Shown here: one piece after another, positions 10,396 through 21,001 of the stretch
Numbering within the stretch: position 1 is the stretch's first letter
Layout of the letters: each line of letters starts with the position of its first letter
Origin: Neoarius graeffei
Taxonomy: Eukaryota > Chordata > Actinopteri > Siluriformes > Ariidae
DNA length: 64,000 nucleotides
Direction of reading: 5' to 3'
NCBI RefSeq assembly: GCF_027579695.1
Contig: NC_083569.1
Coordinates: 73,687,649-73,751,648 of the forward strand
Position numbers and translations under genes: made by a program
Notes under the pieces: model-generated
Told to the model about the DNA's origin: nothing
What the model saw: only the letters and a program-made list of their open reading frames with translations
Databases searched by the model: none

Positions 10396-11345
10396 CCTCC
10401 ATCTCAGCTGCAGACCTGTCTCTAGCACTACATCAGCCAGCAGTCTTCCCTCCACCAGACTACCCCCGATGAAATATGTGCTCACAGCCAGCACGGAAGA
10501 GAAAAGTTGTTGAAGGGAAGGACAGACATCATGATGCCACTATCTCAGCCTCACCACTACCAACTGTACTACTGCAACCACCAGTGAGAAAAGTCCTCTC
10601 TAGCATAACCAAACCAATGCTCTCTCTCTGTATCAATCCCTGAGATTGCTGGTTCTTCCATATGGCCCATAACACCCGCTAGCTAAGCAACCCCTGGGTT
10701 TGCTGATCCACCTACATTGGTTCCTCTAACTGTGCCCATAATGCCTGCTCCTCGGACTATTAGCATATCTCACAGTAGTGGCAATCCGTCAACCTGCCAA
10801 GAGCTACGCAGTACAAGCATAAGCTGAAAGAGCACCTCTCAGGAATATGTCTATGAAGGTTCTCAGTCATCCAGGCCATAGTAAACCGTGGTTGCTAAAG
10901 AAGGCAACTGGACTTGCTTGAAATTCTTGAAGACATTTCACCCCTCATCTGAAAGGCTTCTTCAGTTCTGTCTGATGAGTGGGGACTTCAGCGACTCTCC
11001 TTAAGGGTGCTTTTGATCCACTAAAGGATAAATACCTGGAACTCCCCACTCAGAACTGAAGAAGCCTTTCGGATGCAAGGTGAAATGTCTTCAAGAATTT
11101 CAACTAAGTCCAGTTGCCTTCTTTAGCAAACACGGTCCCCTCAGGAGTAGGAGCCAAACTGTTGTGGATGCAAAATCTTCCTGTCTGCAAACTCTGCCCA
11201 ACCAAACCAGGGACATTTATAAAAAATAAATAAATGGGAAAAAAAAGGTTTCTGACTTGTAAAAATGTCCTCAAACGGTCTGGACAACACAGTGTACAAC
11301 AACTATGAACACCTATGGCGTGGACAAGTTGGAGGGATGAACTGT
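10037..11345 (+). pseudogene. DUF6729-type gene relic, C-terminal part and 3' end
   Basis: After the shared residues of the chimeric ORF, further family pieces follow in changed frames: a proline-rich stretch with HQPAVFPPPDYPR (about 10425-10465), RKVVEGKD, and near 11170 the tail motif LPVCKLCAQPNQG-like, ending about 11340 with the sequence shared with 5690-6473. A dispersed hairpin repeat (10845-11130) is inserted between them. Mirrored at about 43030-44336. Confidence 0.55.
10845..11130. repeat. Dispersed repeat in inverted (hairpin) form
   Basis: Two inverted copies of a repeat lie about 60 bp apart: one at about 10885-10990 reading CATTTCACCCCTCATCTGAA and one at about 11045-11125 reading GAAGAAGCCTTTCGGATGCA. 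The motif is shared with the window's first 370 bp. Mirrored at about 43240-43530. Confidence 0.65.
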
Positions 11346-12183
11346 AAATAATAAATCTGTAAATATGGCATGTAAATAGTTTTCACTTTTGACATTTCAT
11401 TCTTAATCATGTTCAGTGATAAACTATGGTGCTGTGGCGTTGTCAGTAATTTATTCAGTAAGATGAGCTGGAGGGAAGAATCTAAATAATTACATCTCAT
11501 TGGACAAATCAAGTTTTTTTTCATGACTTCATTCTTCATGTTCATTGATTGTACTGGGGTGTTTTTTCTTTCATGCACTTTATTCAATAAAGTGGTCAAT
11601 TCTATAGTAACTGAGTTGTGGAATGATGAATGCAATATTGGGAGTACAGTTATGCTCATAAGTTGACATACTGTACCCTAGCAGAATTTGTAAAACGTAT
11701 ACCATTATTTTAAGAAAACACAAGCGATCAGACAAAACACATCATGAATCTGAATACATCAATTTTACATCAAAAAATTGGTAACTGAAACTTCGTCCTG
11801 GGTGTTTTTGATCTGTTTAAAGAAAAAAAAAAATGTCCCAGAAGTATTAATGTTCATTGCTATGTGTTGGTGCCTAAAGGAGGATGGGTTCCCTTTTGAG
11901 TCAGGTTCCTCTCGAGGTTACTTCATGTCTTCTGAGGAAGTTCTTCCTTGCCACCATCACTACAGGCTTACTCATCCTAACAAAATCAGCTCATATTTTT
12001 AAGGTTCAAACTCTATAAAATTGCTTAACAACAATATCTATTGCTAAAAGCGCTATAAAAATAAACTCCACATGTTAACAATAAGACACACCAGCGGCAA
12101 AGAAAAAAAGTAGTTTCGAAAGATTATTCCGTAATAGAACACTCTAAAAACAAGCCATAAAACCATCAGTAGGAAATCCGTTA
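11346..12183. other. 3' repeat tail and spacer
   Basis: 11346-11780 continues the dispersed 3' region shared with 5690-6230 (direct copy of the reverse complement). 11870-12000 contains a common fish dispersed motif (GGATGGGTTCCCTTTTGAGT, CTCGAGGTTACTTC). No gene is supported. Confidence 0.5.
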
Positions 12184-12196
12184 TCTATTTTTATAC
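12184..12196 (-). terminator. U1-2 3' box
   Basis: The minus strand reads GTATAAAAATAGA 9 bp after the mature 3' end, a match to the snRNA 3' box. Confidence 0.7.
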
Positions 12197-12204
12197 AGTG
12201 AAAT

Positions 12205-12367
12205 CACGGGAGAGCGCGAACGCAGTCCCCCACTACCACAAATTATGCAGTCGAGATTCCCACATTTGGGGAATTCGCAGGGGTCAGACAGCCGGAGTGC
12301 AATGGCTGAGCCTCGCCCTGGGTGAACCACCTTCTTGATCATGGTATCTCCCCTGCCAGGTAAGTAT
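12205..12367 (-). ncRNA. RNU1: U1 spliceosomal RNA, copy 2
   Basis: Minus-strand U1 of 163 nt with the 5' end ATACTTACCTG, all four stem-loops and the Sm site AATTTGTGG. Position 161 is G in place of C, which breaks one G-C pair at the base of the 3' hairpin (CCCGTG instead of CCCCTG). Otherwise it matches the consensus of the five copies. The PSE at -61 to -41 is intact and identical to the other U1 copies. It lies about 1.0 kb downstream of U2 copy 1 in the same direction. The palindrome partner is U1-5. Confidence 0.95.
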
Positions 12368-12407
12368 GAGTTCACAACCCACTGCGGAGCGCCGCCACCA
12401 CCACACA

Positions 12408-12456
12408 CACTCTTCACCATCATGGTGAGGGAAACACTACCCAAGATGCACTGCTC
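12408..12456 (-). promoter_or_regulatory. U1-2 promoter: PSE and ZNF143-like site
   Basis: The PSE, complement of TCACCATGATGGTGAAGAG plus TG, is at 12408-12428, exactly -61 to -41. CACTACCCAAGATGCACTGC (12435-12454) is the Staf/ZNF143-like site immediately upstream. Confidence 0.8.
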
Positions 12457-13334
12457 CTGACTATGTAATGAGAGCCACGCTTTCCGGAAGTAGCTCCGGA
12501 AGCAGTTCACTCCGTTCACAAGAGGTAAAACACAGTCTCTTCATTTCTAGGTTCTGTTGCGAGAGACAATACAACATTTAGTATGATCTTGCAAAACAAA
12601 AATGATTAACTCTATAGGAATGTAATTCAAAGTTTTTGATACACAAGAATAGAATCCTAAAATCATCCCCCAAATTTGTTTCTTTCTTGAAAGAATTTAA
12701 ATTCTACTTAAGATCCTTAAAAACTGTAAAACGCACAAAAGCAGAGAGATTGTATATCTTAAAAAATTACCCACCGAATTAGATAACAGAGGTAAACCTG
12801 TTTCCCCTTGGAGGCATGTTTTTTTTTAATTTAGCTTTTTTGCTTGTTTACTTGTTTTCCTTTCCCCCCCTTCTATCCATGGACATCTTTAACTGCAGCA
12901 TTTCATACCCAATTTTAAATTTTGTATTATAAGTTGTTGCTACGAGATTTCTATCAGTGTTCCCTTTGATAATTTCTCTATTCTTCCCTATATTTAATAG
13001 GATAACATGACTTCGCCATATCGGTTTGTACATTTGCACTTTTTCAATAAAGTGTTGCTCTTTTTTAAAGTCACAACAGTTAATCCAAGAGAAAATAAGC
13101 ATTTCTCCACAGGACGGAGAGCCTGATTCTTTTCTCATCCACATATTAAATAACATTAAACACCAACCCCAGTGGTTTACGCAAAAAAGTAGCAGCAGCT
13201 TTACTTAATCACTACGCGCAACAAAATCAAAACAACATTGACAACTTACATAAACTTTTCAAAGATGTATGCAGTATCTTCATATTTTCCACGCAAATAT
13301 CCTGATCACTAGTCATCCACGAACGGATTTTTTT
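12457..13334. other. Spacer between U2-1 and U1-2
   Basis: No ORF worth annotating. The block around 13080-13260 is conserved between both arms and has a diverged third relative at 63826-63970 (AGTAAAGCTGC core on the other strand), so it may be part of the ancestral snRNA repeat unit. Confidence 0.5.
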
Positions 13335-13347
13335 TCTGCTCTTCTAC
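13335..13347 (-). terminator. U2-1 3' box
   Basis: The minus strand reads GTAGAAGAGCAGA about 11 nt after the mature U2 end, close to the snRNA 3' box consensus. Confidence 0.65.
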
Positions 13348-13358
13348 TGTATAAAGGA

Positions 13359-13545
13359 GGTGCACCGTTCTCAGAAGTACTGCAATACTGAGTCAATGCG
13401 TGGAGTGGACGGAGCAAGCTCCTATTCCATCTCCCTGTTCCAAAAATCAATTTAATATATGGTCCCCGGATAGAGGACGTATCAGATATTAAACTGATAA
13501 GAACAGATACTACACTTGATCTTAGCCAAAAGGCCGAGAAGCGAT
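13359..13545 (-). ncRNA. RNU2: U2 spliceosomal RNA, copy 1
   Basis: U2 snRNA pairs with the intron branch point. The minus strand starts ATCGCTTCTCGGCCTTTTGG, carries the branch-point recognition GTAGTA, the stem IIa block GTCCTCTATCCGGGGAC, the Sm site ATTTTTGG and ends GGTGCACC. The length is 187 nt, equal to vertebrate U2. The stem pairs I could check are kept and no insertion is seen, so this copy looks functional. U1-2 lies downstream in the same orientation. The palindrome partner at 39061-39257 is altered. Confidence 0.95.
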
Positions 13546-13665
13546 ACTGAAGCTAAGGACCGACCAGGAGGGACATCCTTCACTACACAACACTCGAGGA
13601 CGGAAGATACTGCTTTAGTCACTAAACAGTTAATTAAATATAAAAACCGCATCATTAGCATGTAA
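13546..13665 (-). promoter_or_regulatory. U2-1 upstream control region
   Basis: The minus-strand upstream region holds an octamer-like ATGCTAAT (13654-13661; octamer is ATGCAAAT) at -109 to -116. A PSE is expected near -60, where TCCTCGAGTGTTGTGTAGTG is the candidate, but the match is weak. The region is shared with the right arm. Confidence 0.5.
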
Positions 13666-14017
13666 ACAGCCCAAAACCTCAACGACAACAAAGCAGAGGC
13701 AACAGAAACACACAAATTAACAGCTTTAAAAGTCTGTGCACTTAAGAGGAGGAGGAAATGGAAATGAGAATGAGTTCACAAACTGACCAATCAGAAGGAT
13801 ACAACCTCATGTGGACTACAAAATATCTTACAGCCTTTTCTAAATAAATAAACAAAATGTATTTAAACGTTTTAAAATGAACTGTATTAAACAATACCCA
13901 TTTAACAAGTTGAAAATATCTGAGATTAAAATAAGTTGCCTCCCAGTGGCCAAATGTGGTACTGCAGGTCACAGTAAAGCAGCCATTTTACGTGAGCAGA
14001 AGAAACCTTTATTTGTC
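13666..14017. other. U2 upstream flank, no gene seen
   Basis: Shared with 38590-38940 in the other arm. No coding region is supported. It ends at the target site TTTGTC of the left-arm-specific insertion. Confidence 0.5.
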
Positions 14018-15429
14018 TGCCCCAAGTTCCATATATTAGCCTGGTACATTGCTCTTTTTATGTGTTGCCTCAAAGCATCTTGTGTAGGGGGGATGTTTTC
14101 CAGTGATCTTGACCTCTGGGTGAAAAGATGCTTCCTTGCCTCATTCACATCTAAGCATGCACTTGTTCTGTCATACATAAGCACGACAAAACGTTCCAGT
14201 GTAGACAAAGAAAGATCACTCAACTTTTGTGGCATCTGCAACATTTCATGGAAAGCCTCTGTAATCTCTGGATATACATGCCATGTATCCCAGGCAGTCT
14301 TTTTACCACGACCACAGAATGAGGAAGTTGTGTCGCAGCCGGTGAAAGAATGAAATGCTAGAAGTGCGGGACAAGTGGAAGGACCCAGTGCAGCAGCCAC
14401 CTTGTGAATGGCTATATAACAGAAATTGCTACCAGCTCCAAAGGCAATCCACATTTCTTCAAGACTGACTTTCTGAAAGACAGCCACTGGCAAGATGACC
14501 ACATCAGAGTCAACAGTTCGCACCATCACCTTTCTGGCTCCCTTGTTGGCTGCATCTGCCACATGAAGAAACAGACGAGTATCAGCTTCCTCATGAGTGC
14601 ATGGAACCAGGAGACTGACATCACAGCCTACAGGAGAACAGAGGACGGTGTTGCCTTTTGTGGCATAGACTTCTTTCTCAGGATTTAACTGTATATTTTC
14701 CATTTGAAGAGAGAGAAATTCAAATAATTCGGCTTTGTTTTCTTCCACAGACAAGAAGTCTTTCCAGTTATTTGGCATTAGAGTGCCTGGTTCAACTCTT
14801 CTTCGGGTCCCCTTTCCTCTCCTCTGTCTGGTCATGGCTTTCAGACTATTTGTTTGGTACACATCCCAAACAATGTCAAAGCGTTTTGTACCTGTCAGCT
14901 GTGATAGTATGTATAGTACGAACACATTATCAGCATAAGCCTGGAAGGTTTTAGCAGTACCTGGTTTCAACATATGTGCAGCTGCAGCACCATCAATAAA
15001 TACAGCTTCTACATAGCCAACAGTGGTTTCTGATAAACCAGAATCCATTGAAGTAAGACAGTGAACCAGATCTGACTTTGTTCCCTTTCTTAATATGCCT
15101 GCTTGAGATAAGGATGGTGGTGTTGTTTGATTCTCATGGCTGAAAAACTGATCAAGATCACCCTCTCTTGTTTGACATGATATGTAGAGACGAGAAAAAA
15201 GGCTACAATCACTCCTCAGAGCAGCAAGTTGCACCTTGTGCTTTGACTGTATCTTCACAGGTGGAGACTTAAACAAAGGCAACTTGTTCTTCGAAAGTGT
15301 GTCTGTAATGGGTGTGGTGCATTTAATCAGGCGTTCCTCCATAAATTTCTCGGACTGTTCTTTGCCTAAGACTTCAACCATCTTGACAGTCGTCGCTACA
15401 GAGGGATCTGCGATAACTCTAGTATCCAA
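13969..15429 (-). CDS. PIN/FEN1-like nuclease family protein, fragment
   Basis: A 486-codon open frame from the TTG at 15429, with no ATG at its start. Upstream, TTCCTCTTAG followed by GGGCAAGAT looks like a 3' splice site, so this is probably an internal exon whose frame begins a few codons earlier. Acidic motifs in order are VFIDGAAAAH (about residue 143), THEEADTRLF (about 278), TVDSDVVIL (about 305) and FTGCDTTSSF (about 362). This spacing of D, E/D, D-x-D and D resembles metal-binding residues of PIN/FEN1-type nucleases; that is my inference. The family is known to me as uncharacterised multi-copy proteins in fish and invertebrates. The last residues (from about TNKGFF) derive from flanking DNA, so the C-terminus is truncated by the insertion edge. 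Confidence 0.6.
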   Translation of the reverse strand: MDTRVIADPSVATTVKMVEVLGKEQSEKFMEERLIKCTTPITDTLSKNKLPLFKSPPVKIQSKHKVQLAALRSDCSLFSRLYISCQTREGDLDQFFSHENQTTPPSLSQAGILRKGTKSDLVHCLTSMDSGLSETTVGYVEAVFIDGAAAAHMLKPGTAKTFQAYADNVFVLYILSQLTGTKRFDIVWDVYQTNSLKAMTRQRRGKGTRRRVEPGTLMPNNWKDFLSVEENKAELFEFLSLQMENIQLNPEKEVYATKGNTVLCSPVGCDVSLLVPCTHEEADTRLFLHVADAANKGARKVMVRTVDSDVVILPVAVFQKVSLEEMWIAFGAGSNFCYIAIHKVAAALGPSTCPALLAFHSFTGCDTTSSFCGRGKKTAWDTWHVYPEITEAFHEMLQMPQKLSDLSLSTLERFVVLMYDRTSACLDVNEARKHLFTQRSRSLENIPPTQDALRQHIKRAMYQANIWNLGQTNKGFFCSRKMAALL

Positions 15430-15752
15430 GACGAGTAGATCTTGCCCCTAAGAGGAATATCAGTATTATATATGATTTTTTCATGCCCAGTAACATGGAA
15501 AAACACATTTATTTTATATTTACATCACATTTAGGTGTTAAAATACAGCCTTTTCTAATTTCATGCATAGAAATGTGCCATCATGGAGGTCAATGACCTC
15601 TAGCTGACCCCAGAGGTCAAACTGAGAATGCCTCCACATCTCAAATTAAAGCTTATGCCTTCAAGAACAAACTCTGAAAGTTTCATGCTTTTTTCATTTT
15701 GTGCACAATTCTTCTGATAATAAGAGCTTAACAGCCCCACTATTATTTTGTC
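14018..15752. mobile_element. Left-arm-specific 1.73-kb insertion
   Basis: The right arm reads straight through ACCTTTATTTGTC to GCATGC at 38585-38610, where the left arm carries this extra segment. TTTGTC stands on both sides (14012-14017 and 15747-15752), so the inserted length is about 1729 bp. No terminal inverted repeats or poly(A) are visible. A 17-bp sequence TTTGTCTGCCCCAAGTT spans the left junction (14012-14028) and recurs outside the insert at 15905-15921, which suggests joining by short homology. It contains one long minus-strand ORF. Confidence 0.75.
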
Positions 15753-16126
15753 GCATGCACACTTCACGCACAGTGAAATTCATCCTCTACATTTAACCCA
15801 TCTGAAGCAGTGAGGTGACCGTGCTAACCACTACGCGCACACTCCTGAATGCTGCATTCCTTATTTAGGCCTGTGGGGTTTTTTCCTCTCTCTCCGTCTC
15901 TCTTTTTGTCTGCCCCAAGTTTTACATTTACACACCCTTCATTTAAATTAAAAAAAGAAAAAAAGGAATCATAATTTCATTAATTAACCATTAAACTTTA
16001 TTTGTGACAAATGAACACATCTTAGGGCACTTAATTTTAATCCAAGCCTGACAGTAGGGAACCCATAAAGAGAGATTTTTTTCATTTTGTAAGATACAAG
16101 ATAAGGCTATAAGATATTTTGTAAGG
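15753..16126. repeat. Dispersed repeat and AT-rich spacer
   Basis: 15753-15845 carries a widespread fish repeat (CACAGTGAAATTCATCCTCT, CTGAAGCAGTGA) related to 17600-17690. The rest is AT-rich and shows no gene. Confidence 0.55.
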
Positions 16127-16441
16127 ACACAGTGGTGTAATAGCTAGACTGTCTCCTCACAGCAAGAAGGTCCTAGGTTCAAGCCCAGCAACTGATGAGG
16201 ATGTGAGTGTGAATGGTTGTTTGTCTCTGTGTCAGCCCTGGTGACTCTAAATTGAGCGTAGGTGTGAATGTGAGTGTGAATGGTTGTCTGTGTCTATGTG
16301 TCAGCCCTGCGATGACCTGGCGACTTGTCCAGGGTGTACCCCGCCTTTCGCCCGTAGTCAGCTGGGATAGGCTCCAACTTGCCTGCGGCCCTGTAGAACA
16401 GGATAAAGCGGCTACAGATAATGAGATGAGATGAGATGAGA
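16127..16441 (+). mobile_element. SINE, rearranged copy
   Basis: A plus-strand tRNA-derived SINE of the same family as at 1838. The head is at about 16130-16190 and part of the body is duplicated or jumped (the GTGAATGGTTGT motif occurs twice). The tail is GGATAAAGCGGCTACAGATA followed by (GATGA)n. In the mirror position (37505-38218) there are two SINEs in tandem. Confidence 0.85.
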
Positions 16442-17794
16442 CAAACCTCCATGTCTCATGCACACAAAAAAAATGTCTGATGCAGCAAAACAGTAAACTG
16501 CTGTTTCTTATTAACCCCACATTCACACCTTCGCTTTGGACAGCATGCTCAACTTGTGTTGAAATGTGTGACTGCAGGAGAAGCATCAAGACTAATATTC
16601 TAATATTATGTTAATTCATTATGTGAATTGAGGCCATTCATTATGTTAATTCACTGCTCAATCCTATATTTGCTTAATAGCTATATTTTAGAATCTGATG
16701 TCTTTTATTAGAAAACTTATCCCTGGTACTCTATTATATTTACTGCTTATGCAATGTTATATGTATATTTCATTAACACCAGTCAGCGGTGGTGTTTATT
16801 GTCTGCCCATAGCATCACGGGTCCCAGGAGGGGGTGGTGGGTCACTATTGGTCCCTGTATGGGCAAAAAGTCAGGTTTAAAAATTGTGGGAGTTTTTGAT
16901 GTTTCAAGTCCTTTTCATCTTCACAAAAATTGACAATGAATTTAGCAGTTAAAATCATGTCTAGACCATTCAGAAAGGGCGGGTCCCATGAGAACCCTCC
17001 GTCATTGGTCCTCACAGGATAATAAAAAGGGATGTGTGCATGTACTGTAGCTCTGACTCTAAGTGGATTGACTCCATCTCCACACATGCACTCTGCACTA
17101 CTTTAGCTCAGTATTTTTCTCCCTCCCCCTATTTTGGACTGTACCATTATTACCACTGAACAAACACATTAAAGGAGCAATATAAAATAAATCCGTTTTA
17201 CCCCAAATGTAATTGAGGTCTGCTGCTAATTTGGAGTGACTTTGGGAAATGGTTCCTTTTGGCTTAATGTGTTCTGTGACAGTACATCAGTGATGATCAG
17301 TACGTCAGTCATGTGTACTGATGTTCGTTTCGCAGTCTCTGGTCACTGCAGGAAGCCGCACTCAACACACTACTGACTGAACACCTATGGCTAATTAACT
17401 GTGTTAATTAAACCTGAACTGGACAATGGAAATAAACCGCCCCCCCCCCTCCCTTTTTAAAAATACAGGGTGAGTGTATTATACTGCTGCTTTAATGTGT
17501 GTGTTCAAAAATATGTGGTTAGATTCACATGGGGCAGCCTTGGGCTGAAGTGTCCTTGAGCAATGCACCTAACCCCCAACCGCACTGTCCACTGCTCTGG
17601 GGGAGTGTCCGCACGCGTGTGTGTTCACTGCTTCAGATGGGCTAAATGCAGAGGATGAATTTCACTGTGCTTGAGTGTGCATGTGACAAAGGCTGCTGCT
17701 TCTGTGCATGTGTATTCACAGAGGCCAGTGATGAGATGTGGACAGGCCAGCACAGTGACACCTGGAGTGCATCCAGGATCCACCAGACATGAAC
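16442..17794. other. Arm spacer, no gene seen
   Basis: No coding region is supported. 17510-17690 is a dispersed fish repeat (GGTTAGGTGCATTGCTCAAG read on the other strand; CAGTGAAATTCATCC). A C-run of 11 lies at 17441-17451. Confidence 0.5.
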
Positions 17795-18720
17795 ATGTTT
17801 AGGATGGTGCATATAACCATCAACCACATGGATATGCCATACTACAAATGCCTGCATGGAAGCAAGAGCATGGAAGGATTCCACACAGTTCTGCCACACA
17901 TGCTTCCAGGTACACAACTGTAGTCTGTATACTTGTAACAGAACAGCCATGTGTCTCTCTCATTATTCTAATACCTTTTGTGATCAAGTCCTCACTGTGC
18001 AGTACAGCCCCATCAGTTTTACCTGATAAGCAGCATTGCACAGTGGATCTCGGACAGGAGCTCAGAGGCCATGGTTGGTGGCAAAAGATGGCACCACAGG
18101 ATCTACTCAACAGCGCTGACCAACCATCACAGCACCCGCTGTTCGGAGAAACTGCAGAGGAGAATTTCCGAACCCCTGCTGACGTCTCTTCTGATGAGTT
18201 GCTTAGACTGGAGTACCTGTTCAGCCAGCGCACAGGTGGATATGGGCCCTGTTCTCTGCAGAACAGACCTCTCTGAGGTCCCTCTCAATGAGGGACCTGG
18301 TCCAGAGGAGGAGGTGGTTCAGCCAAGGTAGCCTGATCCAGGTGATGCTGACAAGGCATACCGGAGTGATGAGGAGGCACACGATAATGAGCTGGCTGCT
18401 GCCCTGACCCACATGACTCTCACCAGCAACAAAACTATTAACCCTCTGGCCTTTGAGTAGCTGTCTGCCAGCGAGAAAGAAACCGTGCAATAGTTGCTGC
18501 AAAAAATAAATAAATTAATTAATTAATAAAATACCTGCAGTCTGAACTAGCTGAAGGAACACCCCTCATGAGTACAAAATCTTCCTATCTGTAAACTCTG
18601 TGGCCAACCAACCCGAGGACAATTTAAAAATCATCCCATCAAAAGGTCTGGACAACAGTGTGTAACTTATGAACACTTCACGTCTGCTGTGGTCAAGTTG
18701 GAGAGATGAACTGTAAATAA
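17795..18720 (+). pseudogene. DUF6729-type gene relic, second segment
   Basis: Plus-strand frames contain PYYKCLHGSKSMEGFH (about 17840-17890), GGKRWHHRIYSTAL (about 18077), FGETAEENFRTPADVSSDEL (about 18142-18200), LEYLFSQ (about 18211), and near 18585 the tail motif LPICKLCGQPTRGQ. These are later parts of the same fish family whose earlier parts lie at 6660-8450. Frames shift several times, so it is non-functional. It ends in the 3' repeat shared with 5690 and 11346. Mirrored at 35215-36145. Confidence 0.6.
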
Positions 18721-18776
18721 TAAATCTGTAAATATGGTATGTAAATAGTTTTCACTTTTGACATTTAGTTCTTAAT

Positions 18777-19149
18777 TGTCTCATCTCATTATCTCTAGCC
18801 GCTTTATCCTTCTACAGGGTCGCAGGCAAGCTGGAGCCTATCCCAGCTGACTACGGGCGAAAGGCGGGGTACACCCTGGACAAGTCGCCAGGTCATCACA
18901 GGGCTGACACATAGACACAGACAACCATTCACACTCACATTCACACCTACGCTCAATTTAGAGTCACCAGTTAACCTAACCTGCATGTCTTTGGACTGTG
19001 GGGGAAACCGGAGCACCCGGAGGAAACCCACGCAGACATGGGGAGAACATGCAAACTCCGCACAGGAAGGCTCTCGCCAGCCACGGGGCTCGAACCCGGA
19101 CCTTCTTGCTGTGAGGCGACAGCGCTAACCACTACATCACCGTGCCGCC
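18777..19149 (-). mobile_element. SINE, near full length
   Basis: Minus-strand copy of the tRNA-derived SINE family with the complete head GGCGGCACGGTGATGTAGTG and the tail GAAGGATAAAGCGGCTAGAG. The box A-like (TAGTGGTTAGC) and box B-like (GGTTCGAGCC) promoter motifs are present. It is identical or nearly so in the other arm (34785-35157). Confidence 0.9.
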
Positions 19150-19972
19150 CCTCCAATTTTATTTATTATTTAAAAAAAAAGGGAAAAAAAACCCTCTATG
19201 AATTTAGGACCATGTGGCCCTGAATTCCCTGCCATTTTTTTTTTCTTGCTTCACCATGACCCAACTCAAGATATTATTATGCATCATATGGGGGAGCTTT
19301 CCCTGTTAGCACAAGGCATTGTGGGATACAAATCTGAAACAGGAGAGGAAACTAGAAGGCTCAAATGAAATATGGAAGACTGACTAAAGTAACAGAAAGG
19401 AAACACAGGACCAAACTAATAAGTGCTGGCGGACAGCGAGCACCTCGGTGTGATAAGCTGTTTGTTTAGCAACAGAATGATGTAACTGTCAGTGCCTGGT
19501 CAATGTAAAGCTCTAGATAGCAGTCATGTAACACTGGATACCAGCTGCTGTAAAACACACAAGAAAAAGAAGCCGGTAAACTTGTGCACACGCACACTGG
19601 ACTTCCCCGTCTGCTTGACTGTGCGAAGCAAGTCATTTCATACATATTATTTGCTAGGGAATGCCCTCAAATTAAAAAAAACTTTCCAGGCACAGAATGG
19701 CCTGGTCATGTGTGGGTTTTTTTTTTTCTCTTTTCTGGAGATATTGTAGAAATGAACTTATCATAATGACCAAATTCCAGTGGGAACTCAATTTCACCAA
19801 TTTTATGAAATTGGTGAAAAGGCCATCTAGCTTTAAAAAATTTGCATTACGTTTATTTTAATGGGATTCAAATTAAACCATAATGTATCACAGAAGAGTG
19901 CAATGATTAAACAAAAACCAGGCTTTCCCCTAAAGCACCATAGTGCGATTTGTCAGATTTTATTGGCTTAAA
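19150..19972. other. Arm spacer with small hairpin
   Basis: No gene is supported. A perfect 11-bp stem, TTCACCAATTT..AAATTGGTGAA, lies at about 19791-19817. The longest frames here overlap low-complexity T and A runs and are not credible. Confidence 0.5.
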
Positions 19973-20365
19973 GTCTAGGGTGGTGGTGGCAGCACAGTAT
20001 ATTATGGGAAATTATTACATACAGAACACTTTTTAGATGGAATAAAAACGTATTCTATTGCCTTCTAGCGGGTTCCGTTCATTTGGTTTGATTTATGCAA
20101 TATTGTTAGCATATCGCTTATCCTACGTCTATTACACCACTCTACCCTATGGAGAATGACCGTTCAATATGGTTTACACTATGTCATGTCTTAACATGCA
20201 ACGGAGCTGATGCAAATATTCAATGAGAAACTTTTCCGCTTCGCAGAATAATTTTTGTTCGCCAGGAAAGAGAGATGCGTTGAACACCCAAAAGGCTACA
20301 AAAACTTCATTAGATATTCTTCACACATGTGCTGCCACCACTGTGCTGCCACCACCACCCTAGAC
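19973..20365. mobile_element. 393-bp TIR miniature element
   Basis: The ends GTCTAGGGTGGTGGTGGCAG and the complementary CTGCCACCACCACCCTAGAC form terminal inverted repeats; a second partial copy of the right end lies just inside (20330). If the repeat starts at GGGTGG, a TA stands at each side, as for Tc1-like elements. There is no coding capacity. Mirrored at 33569-33961. Confidence 0.75.
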
Positions 20366-21001
20366 ACACAAGCAGTGGCAAATGGTTAGACACCAAAAAA
20401 CAAGAGGGAAAAGGATTTTGCAAGGGATTAACGGCAAGGTGCCAGGTTGCTCGGGTGTGTGTAGTCGTCGATATTAATCTTAAAAGTAACTGAGTAAATC
20501 AATTACCCAGGGAAATGAATACTTTAGTATGAGTGGAAAAAAAATATTGGGGTGAGCGTGCGTGGAAGAAGAGTCTGGAGACAGAAATCTTAGTTTCTCT
20601 GTTAGCCTGTGCTACTTGCTCTCGATAGCACTGGCTTGCCTGCTTTATTCACTTACACTACTGATGAACGCTACACCGGCTGGAAGGTTACTGCTGCACC
20701 GAATCGCGGGTAAGCTAGCGTTGACCTTCGAGAATGCCGATATGAAGAGTGTGCATCGATAATAAGCTGGCTTTTTCATGGTATATTGGACACATATTCC
20801 ATTTGGCTACCATGATATTGACCTCATCTTTGACTCATTCAAGGTCACGCTAGCTGAATAAAATACATCCAATAGACCACTCAATGCCAGCTAATATTAT
20901 TTAAATATTACGTAAAATATTTATTCTATTTTGCAAAATAAGTTGCTGCATTGTGAATCTGAATGCAGTGTCAATTTTATGTCATCAAAATGCTGATTGA
21001 A
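20366..21001. other. Arm spacer, no gene seen
   Basis: A 66-codon plus-strand frame at 20562 has a hydrophobic middle but no homology I recognise and is probably fortuitous. Mirrored at 32933-33568. Confidence 0.45.

Noticed and set aside
13359-13545. U4, U5 and U6 genes near the U2 copies
   Set aside because: I looked for their characteristic 5' ends and Sm or U6 box motifs and found none in the window.
18777-19149. tRNA gene suggested by box A and box B
   Set aside because: The motif is the promoter head of a SINE; there is no cloverleaf of a functional tRNA and the SINE body follows.
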